Part shown: positions 21,857 through 29,705 of the stretch, in pieces
Position numbering within the stretch: the stretch's first letter is position 1
Layout: every line of letters begins with the position of its first letter
Source of the DNA: a virus
DNA: 38,095 nucleotides
Direction: 5' to 3' (one strand)
IMG/VR virus record: IMGVR_UViG_3300005841_000941
Coordinates: 1 to 38,095 of that record
Notes under the pieces: generated by a model
Seen by the model: the letters and a program-made list of their open reading frames with translations, nothing else
What the model was told of the DNA's origin: nothing
Database searches by the model: none
Translations under genes and position numbers: made by a program

Positions 21857-23787
21857 GCCCCGCGGTCGCCAACGCAAAAGCGATCCCGGACCGCCTGCAG
21901 GGACATACCTCAGACTTCGAGCACCTCACCCTTCGCGACGGCCGCAGCGTCGCCATCGAGATAGGCGGCGCGATGCTGCCAACGCCGACGCTCAAGCGCA
22001 CCCTCGGCGGCGGCTCGACGATCGCCGCCGACCTGCGCGACGAGTCTCTGGATCTGCTCGACGTCGCGCTGCTCTCCGAAGACTGGAACGCCGAGATCGA
22101 CGGGCTCGAGTTCACCTACCTCGGGACCAAGAAGGCCGCGACGACTTTCAGCATCGCCTTCGAGGAACGCGCGATCAATGTGCTTCGCCAGCTAAAGGGC
22201 CCGAAGAAGGTCGCTGCCCGCCGCGGCCAGCCCGACGAAGTCACGCGGGCGGAGTTCGTGATCAGCCTCATCCGAGAGGCCAAACCGAAGATCCCCTACT
22301 ACTGCCCCCAGCTCCACGAAAAGCAGCCGATCAGAAGCCGAGAGCAGGGCAAGGCGGCGAAGGAAGACGCGAAGGCGAACCGCGACCACGGCGTCGGCGA
22401 CGTCGATGGTCTGACGGTAAAGGGCAAGGACGCGACTTCGGCGCAGGTCGACATCGGCGACAGGGCTCTGCGAACGGCTGAGTCCTATTCGTCACCTCCA
22501 CCGGTGGTGCTGGCGATGATGGAGGCCTTGATTGTTGAGTCCGGCCTGGGGGCCTTCTCAAGCAACTACATGCAGATTGAACCCGAGTCTGTCTCCGGTT
22601 TCAGTGGGAACCCCAACGATCTCGAGGAAGCCGTTACCGGGTTTCTCAAGGGCTACGAATCGACCTCCACCGGAGCGCTCGCCTACTTCCGCCAGCACCC
22701 CGACGCAAAGCCGCACGAGATTGCCCAGGCTGTACAGCGCTCAAGTGCTGGCGACCCCAGCAACGGCGCCGGCAACTATGGGCCCTGGGAGAAAGAGGCG
22801 GCGGAGTGGGCAGACGCCTTCAGGGGTGGGCTTGCCGGCGAGGAAGTCACGACCGAGCCCTTCTCCTTCGAGGTCGGCAAAGACGAGAACTACTGGACCG
22901 CCATCAAGCGGCTTGCCAAGGACGTCAACTGGCGCGCATTCTTTGTCGCCGGCCGCTTCTTTTTCATCGACGAGTACGAACTGGCTCGCGGAATGGTGCG
23001 GCTGGCGATCAAGCGCGAGCCGGGTTCGCCGACGCCTTCGACGCCGGGCATTGAGGACGTCGACTTCGACTACAACGGCAACAAGCCGATCACCACCGCC
23101 ACGGTGTACGCCTATGCCAAAGAGTGGTCGGTGCCACCTGGGGGAGTAGTGACACTCGCCGGGTACGGCCCCGCAAGCGTTGGGTTCGGAGACGCGCCGC
23201 TGCGTAAAGGCCAGAAGGCGGCGGTCAGCTCCAACCGAAAGGCGAAGACTGGCGAAGGTCGCGGGCGCTATCTGGTCGAGTCAGTCGAAGGGCCGCTCAC
23301 TGGTGACGCCGACGCTCGCCTGCTGACGATCAAGATCCGCAAGCCAACCGCCCCGCTGGGGGAGCCGCCCAACAAGACCTCCTCCTCTGCCGATTCGGAC
23401 ACCTCTACTGCTGGCGACAACCCGAAGGCACAGGAACTGCACGACTGGCTGGAGAGTCAGATCGGCAAGCCCTACGTCTGGGGTGCGGCTGGGCCTGACG
23501 GCTACGACTGCTCAGGCTACGTCTCGGCCGGGTTGATGGAGGTGGGCCTGCTCGGGGCACGTCTGACGACTTCCGGCTTCGTCTCGTGGGGCGAGGCCGG
23601 GGAGGGTGAGTTCATCACCGTCCACGACAAGGCTGGCACCGGCAACCCCCGCACCGAACACGTCATTATCGAGGTGCTGGGCGACCTCTTCGAGTGTGGC
23701 GGGATCAGCGGCGGTGTGGGCAAGCCGAACTACTCGGCCTCGGACCTTGCCGCCTTCTCAACTAAGCGTCATCCGAAGGGGTACTGA
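21853..23787 (+). CDS. Baseplate hub protein with transglycosylase-like and NlpC/P60 domains
   Basis: A 644-aa protein. The first 160 residues and the part after 340 resemble the gpD/gp27-like hub (LSEDWNAEIDGLEFTYLGTK; FSFEVGKDENYWTAIKRLAKDVNWRAFF). Inserted near 215-320 is a possible lytic transglycosylase segment (VVLAMMEALIVESGLG with Glu229, NYMQIEPESV, GFLKGY). The C-terminal 115 residues form an NlpC/P60 peptidase: KPYVWGAAGPDGYDCSGYVS with nucleophile Cys553, and RTEHVIIEV with His603. The enzyme parts should open peptidoglycan during DNA entry. GTG start, 4-nt overlap with the LysM gene. The peptidase call is strong; the transglycosylase call is less sure. Confidence 0.85.
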   Translation: MSPAVANAKAIPDRLQGHTSDFEHLTLRDGRSVAIEIGGAMLPTPTLKRTLGGGSTIAADLRDESLDLLDVALLSEDWNAEIDGLEFTYLGTKKAATTFSIAFEERAINVLRQLKGPKKVAARRGQPDEVTRAEFVISLIREAKPKIPYYCPQLHEKQPIRSREQGKAAKEDAKANRDHGVGDVDGLTVKGKDATSAQVDIGDRALRTAESYSSPPPVVLAMMEALIVESGLGAFSSNYMQIEPESVSGFSGNPNDLEEAVTGFLKGYESTSTGALAYFRQHPDAKPHEIAQAVQRSSAGDPSNGAGNYGPWEKEAAEWADAFRGGLAGEEVTTEPFSFEVGKDENYWTAIKRLAKDVNWRAFFVAGRFFFIDEYELARGMVRLAIKREPGSPTPSTPGIEDVDFDYNGNKPITTATVYAYAKEWSVPPGGVVTLAGYGPASVGFGDAPLRKGQKAAVSSNRKAKTGEGRGRYLVESVEGPLTGDADARLLTIKIRKPTAPLGEPPNKTSSSADSDTSTAGDNPKAQELHDWLESQIGKPYVWGAAGPDGYDCSGYVSAGLMEVGLLGARLTTSGFVSWGEAGEGEFITVHDKAGTGNPRTEHVIIEVLGDLFECGGISGGVGKPNYSASDLAAFSTKRHPKGY

Positions 23788-24080
23788 TGGGCGATCCTGT
23801 CGACCTAACCGCCAGCGCCGTCGCTCTGCCGCCGCCTGAACTGCGCACCGGGGAGATCCTCGACGACGCCGTCGCCGAGGGCCAGTACGTGCGCTGCACG
23901 GTCGAGGCGCTCGACCCTCTGCTCGCCAAGGACCCGATGCCGTGGACGCCGTACGTTGGCGCCGCCGGCATCTTCTACCCGAAGCGCGGTGACCGGGCGC
24001 TGATTGCAGAGCCACTCGACGGGCCCCCGGTGATCTTGCAGTGGTGGCCAAACGCCACCGAACCTGACGTCTCCCTCTAA
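23787..24080 (+). CDS. Baseplate V-like spike/OB-fold protein, 97 aa
   Basis: ATG shares its first base with the hub stop. The sequence is typical of the OB-fold in gpV/gp5-type baseplate proteins: GQYVRCTVEALDPLLA, PYVGAAGIFYPKRGDRALIAEPLDGPPVILQWW. No membrane segment or long C-terminal helix is present, so it may be a short plug beneath the hub, with the needle supplied elsewhere. Its place between hub and gp25-like gene agrees. Confidence 0.7.
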   Translation: MGDPVDLTASAVALPPPELRTGEILDDAVAEGQYVRCTVEALDPLLAKDPMPWTPYVGAAGIFYPKRGDRALIAEPLDGPPVILQWWPNATEPDVSL

Positions 24081-24087
24081 CCCGCCG

Positions 24088-24105
24088 ACCGGCAGCTCTG
24101 CCGGT
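24088..24105. repeat. 18-bp palindrome, copy 2 of ACCGGCAG-N2-CTGCCGGT
   Basis: The short space after the spike gene holds ACCGGCAG-CT-CTGCCGGT, with half-sites identical to those at 4227-4244 and the same 2-bp spacing. As RNA it forms a 7-bp hairpin with a GCTC loop, just upstream of the AAAGGAG ribosome site for the next gene. Confidence 0.6.
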
Positions 24106-24121
24106 GAAAGGAGCGCCTGCG

Positions 24122-25129
24122 GTGGCTACGACCCGTGTGCCCCACTTCTCCTACCCCTTGCGCCTCCAGCCGGGTCGCCTGCAGACCTATGAAGACCTCG
24201 TGGCTGCACTCAACCCGTCGCTCTATTGGCGCCTCGGTGCCACCGGTGGGCTGACCGACAAATCAGGAAACGCCAGAAACGGGACAGCGAGCGGTGCGCC
24301 GACGATCGGCGGTGTCCCTGGCCCGTTGGCAGCCAGGGACAACGACCAGGCGACCGCCTTCAACGGATCGACGCAGTTCGTCACCTCGGCTTACAACCCG
24401 TTCGTTGTCGGGTCGGTTCGGACCTATATGGGGTGGGTCTATCGCGACGACACGAGCGGGAACCATGTGATCTTCAGCGGCAGCGGCCCCACGCGCCCGT
24501 TCCTCTGGCTTGCTGCCGCTACCCAAGATGTCATCTGGCAGGCCAAGCAAGGCGCAGGAAATGCGACGACTTGGACGGCTGCCTGGCCCGGCAACAAACA
24601 GTGGGTCCACGTCGCGGTGGTCTTCGACGACGCGAACAACCTGGCAACCCTCTACCTCAATGGCGCCCTGGTCTCCGCGAAAGCGCATATCAACACCTAC
24701 GAAGGCGCGGGCAATTTCCAGATCGCGGCCTTCACCGGCAGCCTCTTGAAGGGGTCGATGGATGAGGTCGCCGTGTTCGAGCGAGCCCTTGCCGCCGAGG
24801 AGGTCAAGGCGATCTACGACTTCGGGGTCAAGACGGAGCCGACCATCCTCGCCCCCGGCAAGCTCGTGACCGTTGAGCAGGATTCAGCTCGGGAGGTCGA
24901 GGACTGCATTTTCGCGACTATGAGCACGCCGGTCGGGTCGCGGATCGAGGCTCCCGACTTTGGGGCGCCGCGGCGTCTCTTCAGTCAGATGAGCGCCACT
25001 CCGAACGCTGATGCCTACCTCGCCGCCGTCGAACGCGATGAGCCACGAGCTCGGGTCGCAGGACGCGCGGAGGTCGAAGAGATGATCGAACGGATCTCGG
25101 TCCGAAGGGAGGAGGTCGCTGGTGTCTAA
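24122..25129 (+). CDS. Baseplate wedge gp25/W-like protein with inserted LamG domain
   Basis: A 335-aa protein. Residues 6-18 (RVPHFSYPLRLQPGRL) look like the start of a gp25/W baseplate protein. The fold resumes near residue 245 with APGKLVTVEQDSAREVEDCIFATMSTPVGSRIEAPDFG, a clear match to the gp25 core. Between them (about 25-240) is a LamG/concanavalin-like beta-sandwich: LYWRLGATGGLTDKSGNARNG, ATAFNGSTQFV, WVHVAVVFDD, TLYLNGALVSA and MDEVAVFERALAAEEVKAIY. LamG modules commonly bind sugars. GTG 24122 is favoured over GTG 24104 because AAAGGAG lies between them at the right spacing. Confidence 0.8.
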   Translation: MATTRVPHFSYPLRLQPGRLQTYEDLVAALNPSLYWRLGATGGLTDKSGNARNGTASGAPTIGGVPGPLAARDNDQATAFNGSTQFVTSAYNPFVVGSVRTYMGWVYRDDTSGNHVIFSGSGPTRPFLWLAAATQDVIWQAKQGAGNATTWTAAWPGNKQWVHVAVVFDDANNLATLYLNGALVSAKAHINTYEGAGNFQIAAFTGSLLKGSMDEVAVFERALAAEEVKAIYDFGVKTEPTILAPGKLVTVEQDSAREVEDCIFATMSTPVGSRIEAPDFGAPRRLFSQMSATPNADAYLAAVERDEPRARVAGRAEVEEMIERISVRREEVAGV

Positions 25130-26294
25130 CTTCGTCGAGGCGCTTGTAGAAAACGATGCGCTGACGCTCGAGAGCGAAGTTTTCGAAGCGCTTGAAGCAG
25201 CGTTTGAGGGCTGGGTGCCAGCGGAGGGCAACTTGGAGACCTTCCTGACCAAGGCCTTTGCGCGGATCGCGTCGACCAACCGCGAACAGGCAGCCCGAAT
25301 CTCCAAGGAAGCCTTCAAGCGCTTTGGGGAATCGGTCGTCAACGTGCCGCCGGTACAGGCCGCGGCTGCCACCGTGGCCAGCACCTGGACGATGATCGAC
25401 AACGCCGGCTACACGATCCCGGCCGGAACGCTCGTGACCATCACGGCGACAGGCGACGAAGCCTTTGCGTTCCGCACCATCGAAGACGTCACCGTCGAAG
25501 CCACCAAAACGGCGACGAAAGCCGGAGAGGTGATCCTGCAGGCGGTCGAAGCGGGGGAAGACGCCAACGGGCTCACCGACGCGCCGACGCTCGACGACGC
25601 CCTTGCCTTCGTCTCCGTGATCGCCCTCACCGACGCCAGCTCCGGCGGCGTTGACGCCGAGGAGGAAGACGCTTACCTCGACCGCCTGGTCGAGCAACTG
25701 CAACTGCTCTCACTGTCGCTGATCCTCCCCGGCGACTTCGAGATCGACGCCCGCGCCGTTGCCGGTATCGCCCGCGCCCTCTGCCTCCCTGCTTACAACG
25801 CCGAAACCGACAAAGAAGAACCGTTCTGCGTGACGGTGGTACCGATCGACGCTGCGGGCCTGGCCTGTGGCGCCCCCGTCAAGGCTGAGTTGCTGGAGCG
25901 GCAAGAAGAAAAGGTGCCGAGCGGGGTCCTCAACTTCGTCGACGACCCGACCTACACGACGATCGCCGTCGAACTCGAAGTCACCGTGCTGCCCGGCTAC
26001 GAACCAGCCGCTGTCAGCGCCGCCGTCAAAGCCCGGCTGGCGTCTTACTTGTCGCCAGCCAACTGGGGGTTGCCCACTGGCTTTGGTGACGTGTCGAACT
26101 CTGCAGGCTGGGTTCTGAGGAACACCGTTTACCGCAACGAGCTGATCAGTGAGGCTGACCGCGTTGCCGGTCTCGATCGAGTGGTGACCCTCAAGCTCGC
26201 AACCGGAGAAGCGCCCAAAGTTCAGGAGAGCGTGGCGCTCGCTGGCGTCGCACCCTTGACCAAAGCTGGCGAAATCAAAGTGAGCGTCGTGTAG
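25122..26294 (+). CDS. Baseplate J-like protein
   Basis: A 390-aa protein overlapping the gp25-like gene by 8 nt, starting GTG. The N-terminal helices (ARIASTNREQAARISKEAFKRF) lead into AGYTIPAGTLVTITATGDEAFAF and QAVEAGEDANGLTD, the conserved J/gp47 features. TDASSGGVDAEEEDAYLDRLVEQLQ follows, the classical GGxDxExDxxLxxRL pattern. The C-terminal part (ELEVTVLPGYEPAAVSAAVKARLASYL) is the repeated alpha/beta unit. The protein forms the wedge ring with the gp25-like and I-like neighbours. Confidence 0.92.
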   Translation: MSNFVEALVENDALTLESEVFEALEAAFEGWVPAEGNLETFLTKAFARIASTNREQAARISKEAFKRFGESVVNVPPVQAAAATVASTWTMIDNAGYTIPAGTLVTITATGDEAFAFRTIEDVTVEATKTATKAGEVILQAVEAGEDANGLTDAPTLDDALAFVSVIALTDASSGGVDAEEEDAYLDRLVEQLQLLSLSLILPGDFEIDARAVAGIARALCLPAYNAETDKEEPFCVTVVPIDAAGLACGAPVKAELLERQEEKVPSGVLNFVDDPTYTTIAVELEVTVLPGYEPAAVSAAVKARLASYLSPANWGLPTGFGDVSNSAGWVLRNTVYRNELISEADRVAGLDRVVTLKLATGEAPKVQESVALAGVAPLTKAGEIKVSVV

Positions 26295-26951
26295 ATGCCG
26301 ATCGTCATCGACCCGCTCACCCCGCTCGCTGACGATGGCTCGAAGGTCTGGGAGCAGCTTTACGAGGCGCTGGGCTACAACCGTGTGGCCGATCCCGCCA
26401 CTGGCTACGTGCTGCGCCAGTTCTGCGAAGGCTGGTGCGGAACCCTGCAGCCAGTTCATGAGCTGGTCCGCGAACGTGACGATGGACCCCCGTGGGCGAT
26501 CCTCTTCGACGTCGACAACTGCCCGGTCGAATCGCTTCCCTACCTCGCGCAATATGTCGGAGTGGTGCTCACCCCGGAGATGAGCGAGGCCGACATCCGG
26601 GAAGCGATCCGCGAGCCGGTCGGCTGGGCGAGGGGACGGCTGCCGTCAATCAAGCTGGCACCCAAGCCGACCCTTACAGGGACACGACGAGTGATTGTCC
26701 GGTCCCGAACCCCTGTCCCTGGGGCGCACTACATCCGAACACTGGCCTCCGAGACGCCTGAAGTAGCGCGGACCAGCACTCGGCTTCGAGCTGCGGTGCC
26801 GGCGTGGGAGGTACTCGACTACGAAGCGATCGCGGGTGTGAGCTGGAGGGACATCGCCGCCGGCTTCAAAGACTGGGCCGCAGTCAAAGCGGCGTTCACC
26901 GACTGGGCCGACCTGGCCGACACCCTGCCCACCGAGCTGCCCGAACCGTAG
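26295..26951 (+). CDS. Tail protein I-like baseplate component
   Basis: A 218-aa protein immediately after the J gene stop. FDVDNCPVESLPYLAQYVGVVL (about 71-92) is the recognisable gpI-type segment, followed by EADIREAIREPVGWARGRLPSI. The C-terminus is Trp/Asp-rich with a repeated motif (WRDIAAGFKDWAAVKAAFTDWADLADTLP) that may bind the fibre or baseplate. Gene order V, W, J, I, fibre is that of P2-like and many other myophages. No unusual feature apart from the short C-terminal repeats. Confidence 0.82.
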   Translation: MPIVIDPLTPLADDGSKVWEQLYEALGYNRVADPATGYVLRQFCEGWCGTLQPVHELVRERDDGPPWAILFDVDNCPVESLPYLAQYVGVVLTPEMSEADIREAIREPVGWARGRLPSIKLAPKPTLTGTRRVIVRSRTPVPGAHYIRTLASETPEVARTSTRLRAAVPAWEVLDYEAIAGVSWRDIAAGFKDWAAVKAAFTDWADLADTLPTELPEP

Positions 26952-26963
26952 GAGGAAGACCTG

Positions 26964-27758
26964 ATGCCCGAAGAATATGGCGCGCTAAAACTCAAGGTGC
27001 CGAAAGAAAAAGGGGAGGCTCCGAACGGGCCGCAGGCCTTCAAGGACTTCGCCGACAGCATCGCCAAACCGGCCACGGGCGCCACGGGGCAGCTCTTGAT
27101 CGTGCAGAACACTGGGGATGTGGTCTACAAGGCGATCAAAGGCAACGCGACGCTGGCGGAAGACGGGACGCTGAGCATCGCCAACAAAGCGATCGTCGCG
27201 GCCATGATCGCCGATGCTCTCAAGCCATCGGCCGGGGCAGCCGCCGGGACAGAGGCGCTGCGCGCGCTGGGAACAACGGCCTCGACGGCAGCCGCCGGGA
27301 ATGACTCGCGGCTCAGCGACGAACGGACGCCGAAAGCCCTCTCCGCAACCGAAGGCAAGATCGCCGATGGAGCGGTCACGTCCCGGAAGGCAAAACTGAC
27401 GTCAGGTATCGCGTACGGCTCGGGAAGCTTTGCGACCGGCGAAGCTTTTGCGGATATCCCTAACCTCAGCTTTGAAATCACACCCGCCGTTGAATCAATC
27501 CTTCTGGTCGTCGCATCCTTCCGGGTAAAAGCCACCGAAATCAAACAGATTCGATGCACTCTGAGCCTTGACGAAGGGGCCGACGATTCCCACCAAGCCG
27601 CATTCACCGGCCCGACCTCTTCAGTGGTCGAAGCGCAGATCACGCAGACCTACCGATTCACTCTGTCTGCCGCTAAACACACCATCAAAGGGCGCTACAA
27701 ACAGGGCACCATTGATTCGGCCAATAGCTCCTTGCTCTACTTCCTGCACGCTGCGTAA
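26964..27758 (+). CDS. Tail fibre-like protein, 264 aa
   Basis: GTAGGAGGAAG precedes ATG 26964. The first 140 residues have alternating short strands and low complexity (ATGATGQLLIVQNTGDVVYKAIKG, a shaft-like module common in phage fibres, then DGTLSIANKAIVAAMIADAL and LSDERTPKAL). The C-terminal 110 residues are a beta-sandwich-like head (LSFEITPAVESILLVVASFRV, TYRFTLSAAKHTIKGRYKQG). It is the last gene of the tail operon, so it is the best candidate for receptor binding; the LamG protein may share that task. The short shaft suggests a small tip fibre. A strong terminator follows at once. Confidence 0.7.
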   Translation: MPEEYGALKLKVPKEKGEAPNGPQAFKDFADSIAKPATGATGQLLIVQNTGDVVYKAIKGNATLAEDGTLSIANKAIVAAMIADALKPSAGAAAGTEALRALGTTASTAAAGNDSRLSDERTPKALSATEGKIADGAVTSRKAKLTSGIAYGSGSFATGEAFADIPNLSFEITPAVESILLVVASFRVKATEIKQIRCTLSLDEGADDSHQAAFTGPTSSVVEAQITQTYRFTLSAAKHTIKGRYKQGTIDSANSSLLYFLHAA

Positions 27759-27796
27759 GTGACCCAGAGCATTCGAGCGCTCTGGGTCACCCTTTT
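27759..27796. terminator. Strong intrinsic terminator after the tail operon
   Basis: A 12-bp perfect stem, GTGACCCAGAGC (27759-27770) with GCTCTGGGTCAC (27779-27790), an 8-nt loop and then CCTTTT (27791-27796). It directly follows the fibre stop and lies between two convergent genes, so it may stop both transcripts. Confidence 0.85.
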
Positions 27797-27804
27797 CCTA
27801 GCGC

Positions 27805-28182
27805 TTAGCGTCCCCGCCCTTCGTAGATGTAGCGGTATTCGATGTGGAGTCTCTGCCGGCCTTTAAGGGAGGCGTAGTCGAGCTTCGAGGCAGCGGTGCA
27901 AGCGTGGAGTACGGCGACGGTCTTCGGCCCTGCGTAGGACGCATCGCAGTTGCCCGGCAGCAGGCGGTATTCGAGTTCTTTCCCTCCCGCATAGATGTTC
28001 AGGTAGAGCACCCAGCTCGTGCCCTTAGTGCGGCCTTGTGCCGTCCAGTGTTTGACGTGCGGCGTGGCGGTCAAGGTTTCCGTGCAGACGTGGTGGGTGC
28101 AGGGAAGTGCTTGGGCGCTCGACGGAAGCAACGCCAGCGCCACAACCATCAACGGAACCGCCCTGTAAATTCGCTTGTGCAT
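27805..28182 (-). CDS. Secreted small Cys-containing protein (moron candidate)
   Basis: A 125-aa minus-strand protein with AAGGAG ahead of the ATG (28194-28199 on the + strand). It has a signal peptide (KRIYRAVPLMVVALALLPSSAQA, cleavage likely after AQA) and a mature domain of about 100 residues with four Cys (PCTHHVCTETLT, GNCDAS, LHACTAAS) that could form two disulfides. The strands KGTSWVLYLNIYAGGKELEYRLLPG suggest a beta fold. It is convergent with the tail operon and separated by a terminator. A secreted lysogen-expressed protein, for example for superinfection exclusion, is possible. No family is recognised. Confidence 0.75.
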   Translation of the reverse strand: MHKRIYRAVPLMVVALALLPSSAQALPCTHHVCTETLTATPHVKHWTAQGRTKGTSWVLYLNIYAGGKELEYRLLPGNCDASYAGPKTVAVLHACTAASKLDYASLKGRQRLHIEYRYIYEGRGR

Positions 28183-28259
28183 CGAAGCTAACTCCTTCGG
28201 TGTCGGCCCCGGGGCGTCCTACCGCTGCCGGGGCATTTGCTTGAACGATGCAGAGCATA

Positions 28260-28274
28260 GGGCGCATCGCGCCC
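28260..28274 (-). terminator. Small hairpin between the two minus-strand genes
   Basis: GGGCGC-ATC-GCGCCC (28260-28274) is a perfect 6-bp stem with a 3-nt loop. It lies downstream of the zinc-ribbon gene stop and upstream of the secreted-protein gene in the minus direction. There is no T-run. Confidence 0.35.
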
Positions 28275-28306
28275 AAACACAACCTCGCGGGGACCGATTG
28301 AGTTAC

Positions 28307-28645
28307 TCAGGCGGATCGGCGAAGCCACGAGCGACCGCGCTTCTGCTTCTTCCAATCAGCGGTGCGCCTAGCCAGCTCGTCGTCCATCTGGTCGGGCGCC
28401 GCATCGACAAGCCCCGCCTCCTCCTTCGCACGCTGAATGAAGCCCTTGTCTGCGTCGGCGGCGAGGATGGCGCGGTTGTCGATCCCGACCTTGCCGCTCA
28501 GGGCGACGCCGCAGTTCGGGCACTCGGTTCCGGTTTGGGCCAGCGCCCTGGAGTTGCCGATCGTTACATGGCCGAGGCCCTTCGGCTGCGTGTGGATCTT
28601 GCCGCCGCAGCTCGGGCAGATCGCCCGCATGTTCCTGACGCCCAT
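28307..28645 (-). CDS. Zinc-ribbon protein, 112 aa (moron candidate)
   Basis: Minus-strand protein preceded by AAGGAGG. ATG at 28645 is used; ATG 28630 (MRAICPSC) is an alternative. Two zinc knuckles, CPSCGGK and CPNCG, are separated by about 32 residues (HTQPKGLGHVTIGNSRALAQTGTE). The C-terminal half is helical and charged (AADADKGFIQRAKEEAGL, DELARRTADWKKQKRGRSWLRR). It sits upstream of the secreted-protein gene in the same direction, so the two may be co-transcribed. The nearby fragment TTGACT (28695-28700, minus) could be its -35 box. Function is unknown. Confidence 0.65.
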   Translation of the reverse strand: MGVRNMRAICPSCGGKIHTQPKGLGHVTIGNSRALAQTGTECPNCGVALSGKVGIDNRAILAADADKGFIQRAKEEAGLVDAAPDQMDDELARRTADWKKQKRGRSWLRRSA

Positions 28646-28694
28646 ACCCCGCGACCTCCTTGGGTTGCTTGGAATGAAAACGGCTGAGCATCTT

Positions 28695-28700
28695 AGTCAA
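28695..28700 (-). promoter_or_regulatory. Candidate -35 box for the minus-strand pair
   Basis: TTGACT reads on the minus strand 50 nt upstream of the zinc-ribbon ATG, inside a 132-nt gap between divergent genes. The -10 hexamer 17 nt downstream is poor (TCATTC), so this is only a suggestion that the minus-strand pair has its own promoter. Confidence 0.25.
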
Positions 28701-28777
28701 CGCTCGACGAAGCCGAAGGTTTCTGCGGCCGACTGAAACCGAACCCCCACCCGAACCCACGACTGCAGGAGGAAGCC

Positions 28778-29014
28778 GTGTCTGACCTTTCCCCTATGAG
28801 CCTGATTTCCGGTCGGCAGGACCGCCTCGAGAGGCGCATCGGCGAGGTTGAGGGCGAGGTCGAGGAGATCCCCGTTCTGCGCAAGGAGGTCGCGCTGCTC
28901 ACCAAGGCCTTCGACCGCAACACCAACGCGCTCTACACCGCCGCCGTGTCGCTGGTCGTTACTGGCGTGCTCGGTGTCCTGACCGCTCTTGTGTTGAAAG
29001 GAGTCATCGGATGA
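28778..29014 (+). CDS. Coiled-coil plus TM protein, XhlA/holin-like, 78 aa
   Basis: GTG with AGGAGG 5 nt upstream (28767-28772). After a short N-terminus it has a coiled coil (about 14-47: RQDRLERRIGEVEGEVEEIPVLRKEVALLTKAF) and one C-terminal membrane helix (ALYTAAVSLVVTGVLGVLTALVL). This is the layout of XhlA-type lysis accessory proteins found before endolysins. It overlaps the next membrane-protein gene by 4 nt and opens the lysis region after the minus-strand island. Confidence 0.7.
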   Translation: MSDLSPMSLISGRQDRLERRIGEVEGEVEEIPVLRKEVALLTKAFDRNTNALYTAAVSLVVTGVLGVLTALVLKGVIG

Positions 29015-29652
29015 CCGAGATCGAGCGCATCGTCGACCGCGCTAAACGCGGGCGAGTCCTCTTCATCGGCGCCATCGCCGCGTTGTGCTTGCTCGTAATC
29101 GGGGCGGTGGCCTTTGCGATCGTCGTCAACTTCCAGCAGGACACGAAGATCACCAAGGTTGAACGGTCTGCGTGTGCCAAGGCGCCGGGGAGCGCCGAGT
29201 GCCAGCGCATCAGACGCCTGACTGATCGCAAGCGCAACATCGCCGACACCTGCATCGCCTTCTTCAAGGTCGGCTATCCATGCCCAGCGCCCGGCTCAGG
29301 CGTGAAGGCGCCAGCCGTTCGAGGAGGTGATGCCCTACAGCCCGCTCAAGCGGGCCAGCAGCCCGCGCCGGCACCGGCCGGCGGCGGTGGGGGATCGAAG
29401 CCTCCCAAGGGCGACGAGGGCGGCAAGAAGCCGCCGAAGACCGGGGGCGGGCCTGAGCCAGAGTCACCCACGCCTGCATCCAACCCAGCGCCCGTCGAAG
29501 GGGCGCAGAGCACACCAGCCGCAGAAGTTGACCAGGAAGCGGCCGAGGAAACGAGTCAAGTCAAACCCGGCTTGCTCGACGACCCCGGCGGCGTCCTTGG
29601 CGACGTTGTCTGCACCGTGAATCGCCTCGGCGTTCGCGTCTGCACCGAATGA
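29011..29652 (+). CDS. Membrane-anchored protein with Pro/Gly-rich extended domain, 213 aa
   Basis: ATG overlaps the previous stop (ATGA). A basic N-terminus (ERIVDRAKRGR) is followed by a membrane helix (VLFIGAIAALCLLVIGAVAFAIVV, about 17-40), a small Cys-containing segment (SACAKAPGSAEC, DTCIAFF, YPCPAPG) and a long Pro/Gly/Glu-rich region (about 100-190). The end has two more Cys (VVCTVNRLGVRVCTE). Six Cys outside the membrane could form disulfides. It resembles bacterial or phage surface-anchored proteins and might span the cell wall. No specific family is recognised. Confidence 0.65.
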   Translation: MTEIERIVDRAKRGRVLFIGAIAALCLLVIGAVAFAIVVNFQQDTKITKVERSACAKAPGSAECQRIRRLTDRKRNIADTCIAFFKVGYPCPAPGSGVKAPAVRGGDALQPAQAGQQPAPAPAGGGGGSKPPKGDEGGKKPPKTGGGPEPESPTPASNPAPVEGAQSTPAAEVDQEAAEETSQVKPGLLDDPGGVLGDVVCTVNRLGVRVCTE

Positions 29653-29658
29653 CCTGAC

Positions 29659-29675
29659 GCCGGGCCGCGCCCGGC
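29659..29675. terminator. GC-rich hairpin between membrane protein and M15 gene
   Basis: GCCGGGC-CGC-GCCCGGC (29659-29675), a perfect 7-bp stem with a 3-nt loop, starts 6 nt after the previous stop. There is no T-run. It may separate expression of the membrane proteins from the endolysins. Confidence 0.4.
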
Positions 29676-29705
29676 TCCATCCCGACCCTCTTCGAGGAGG
29701 TCCGT

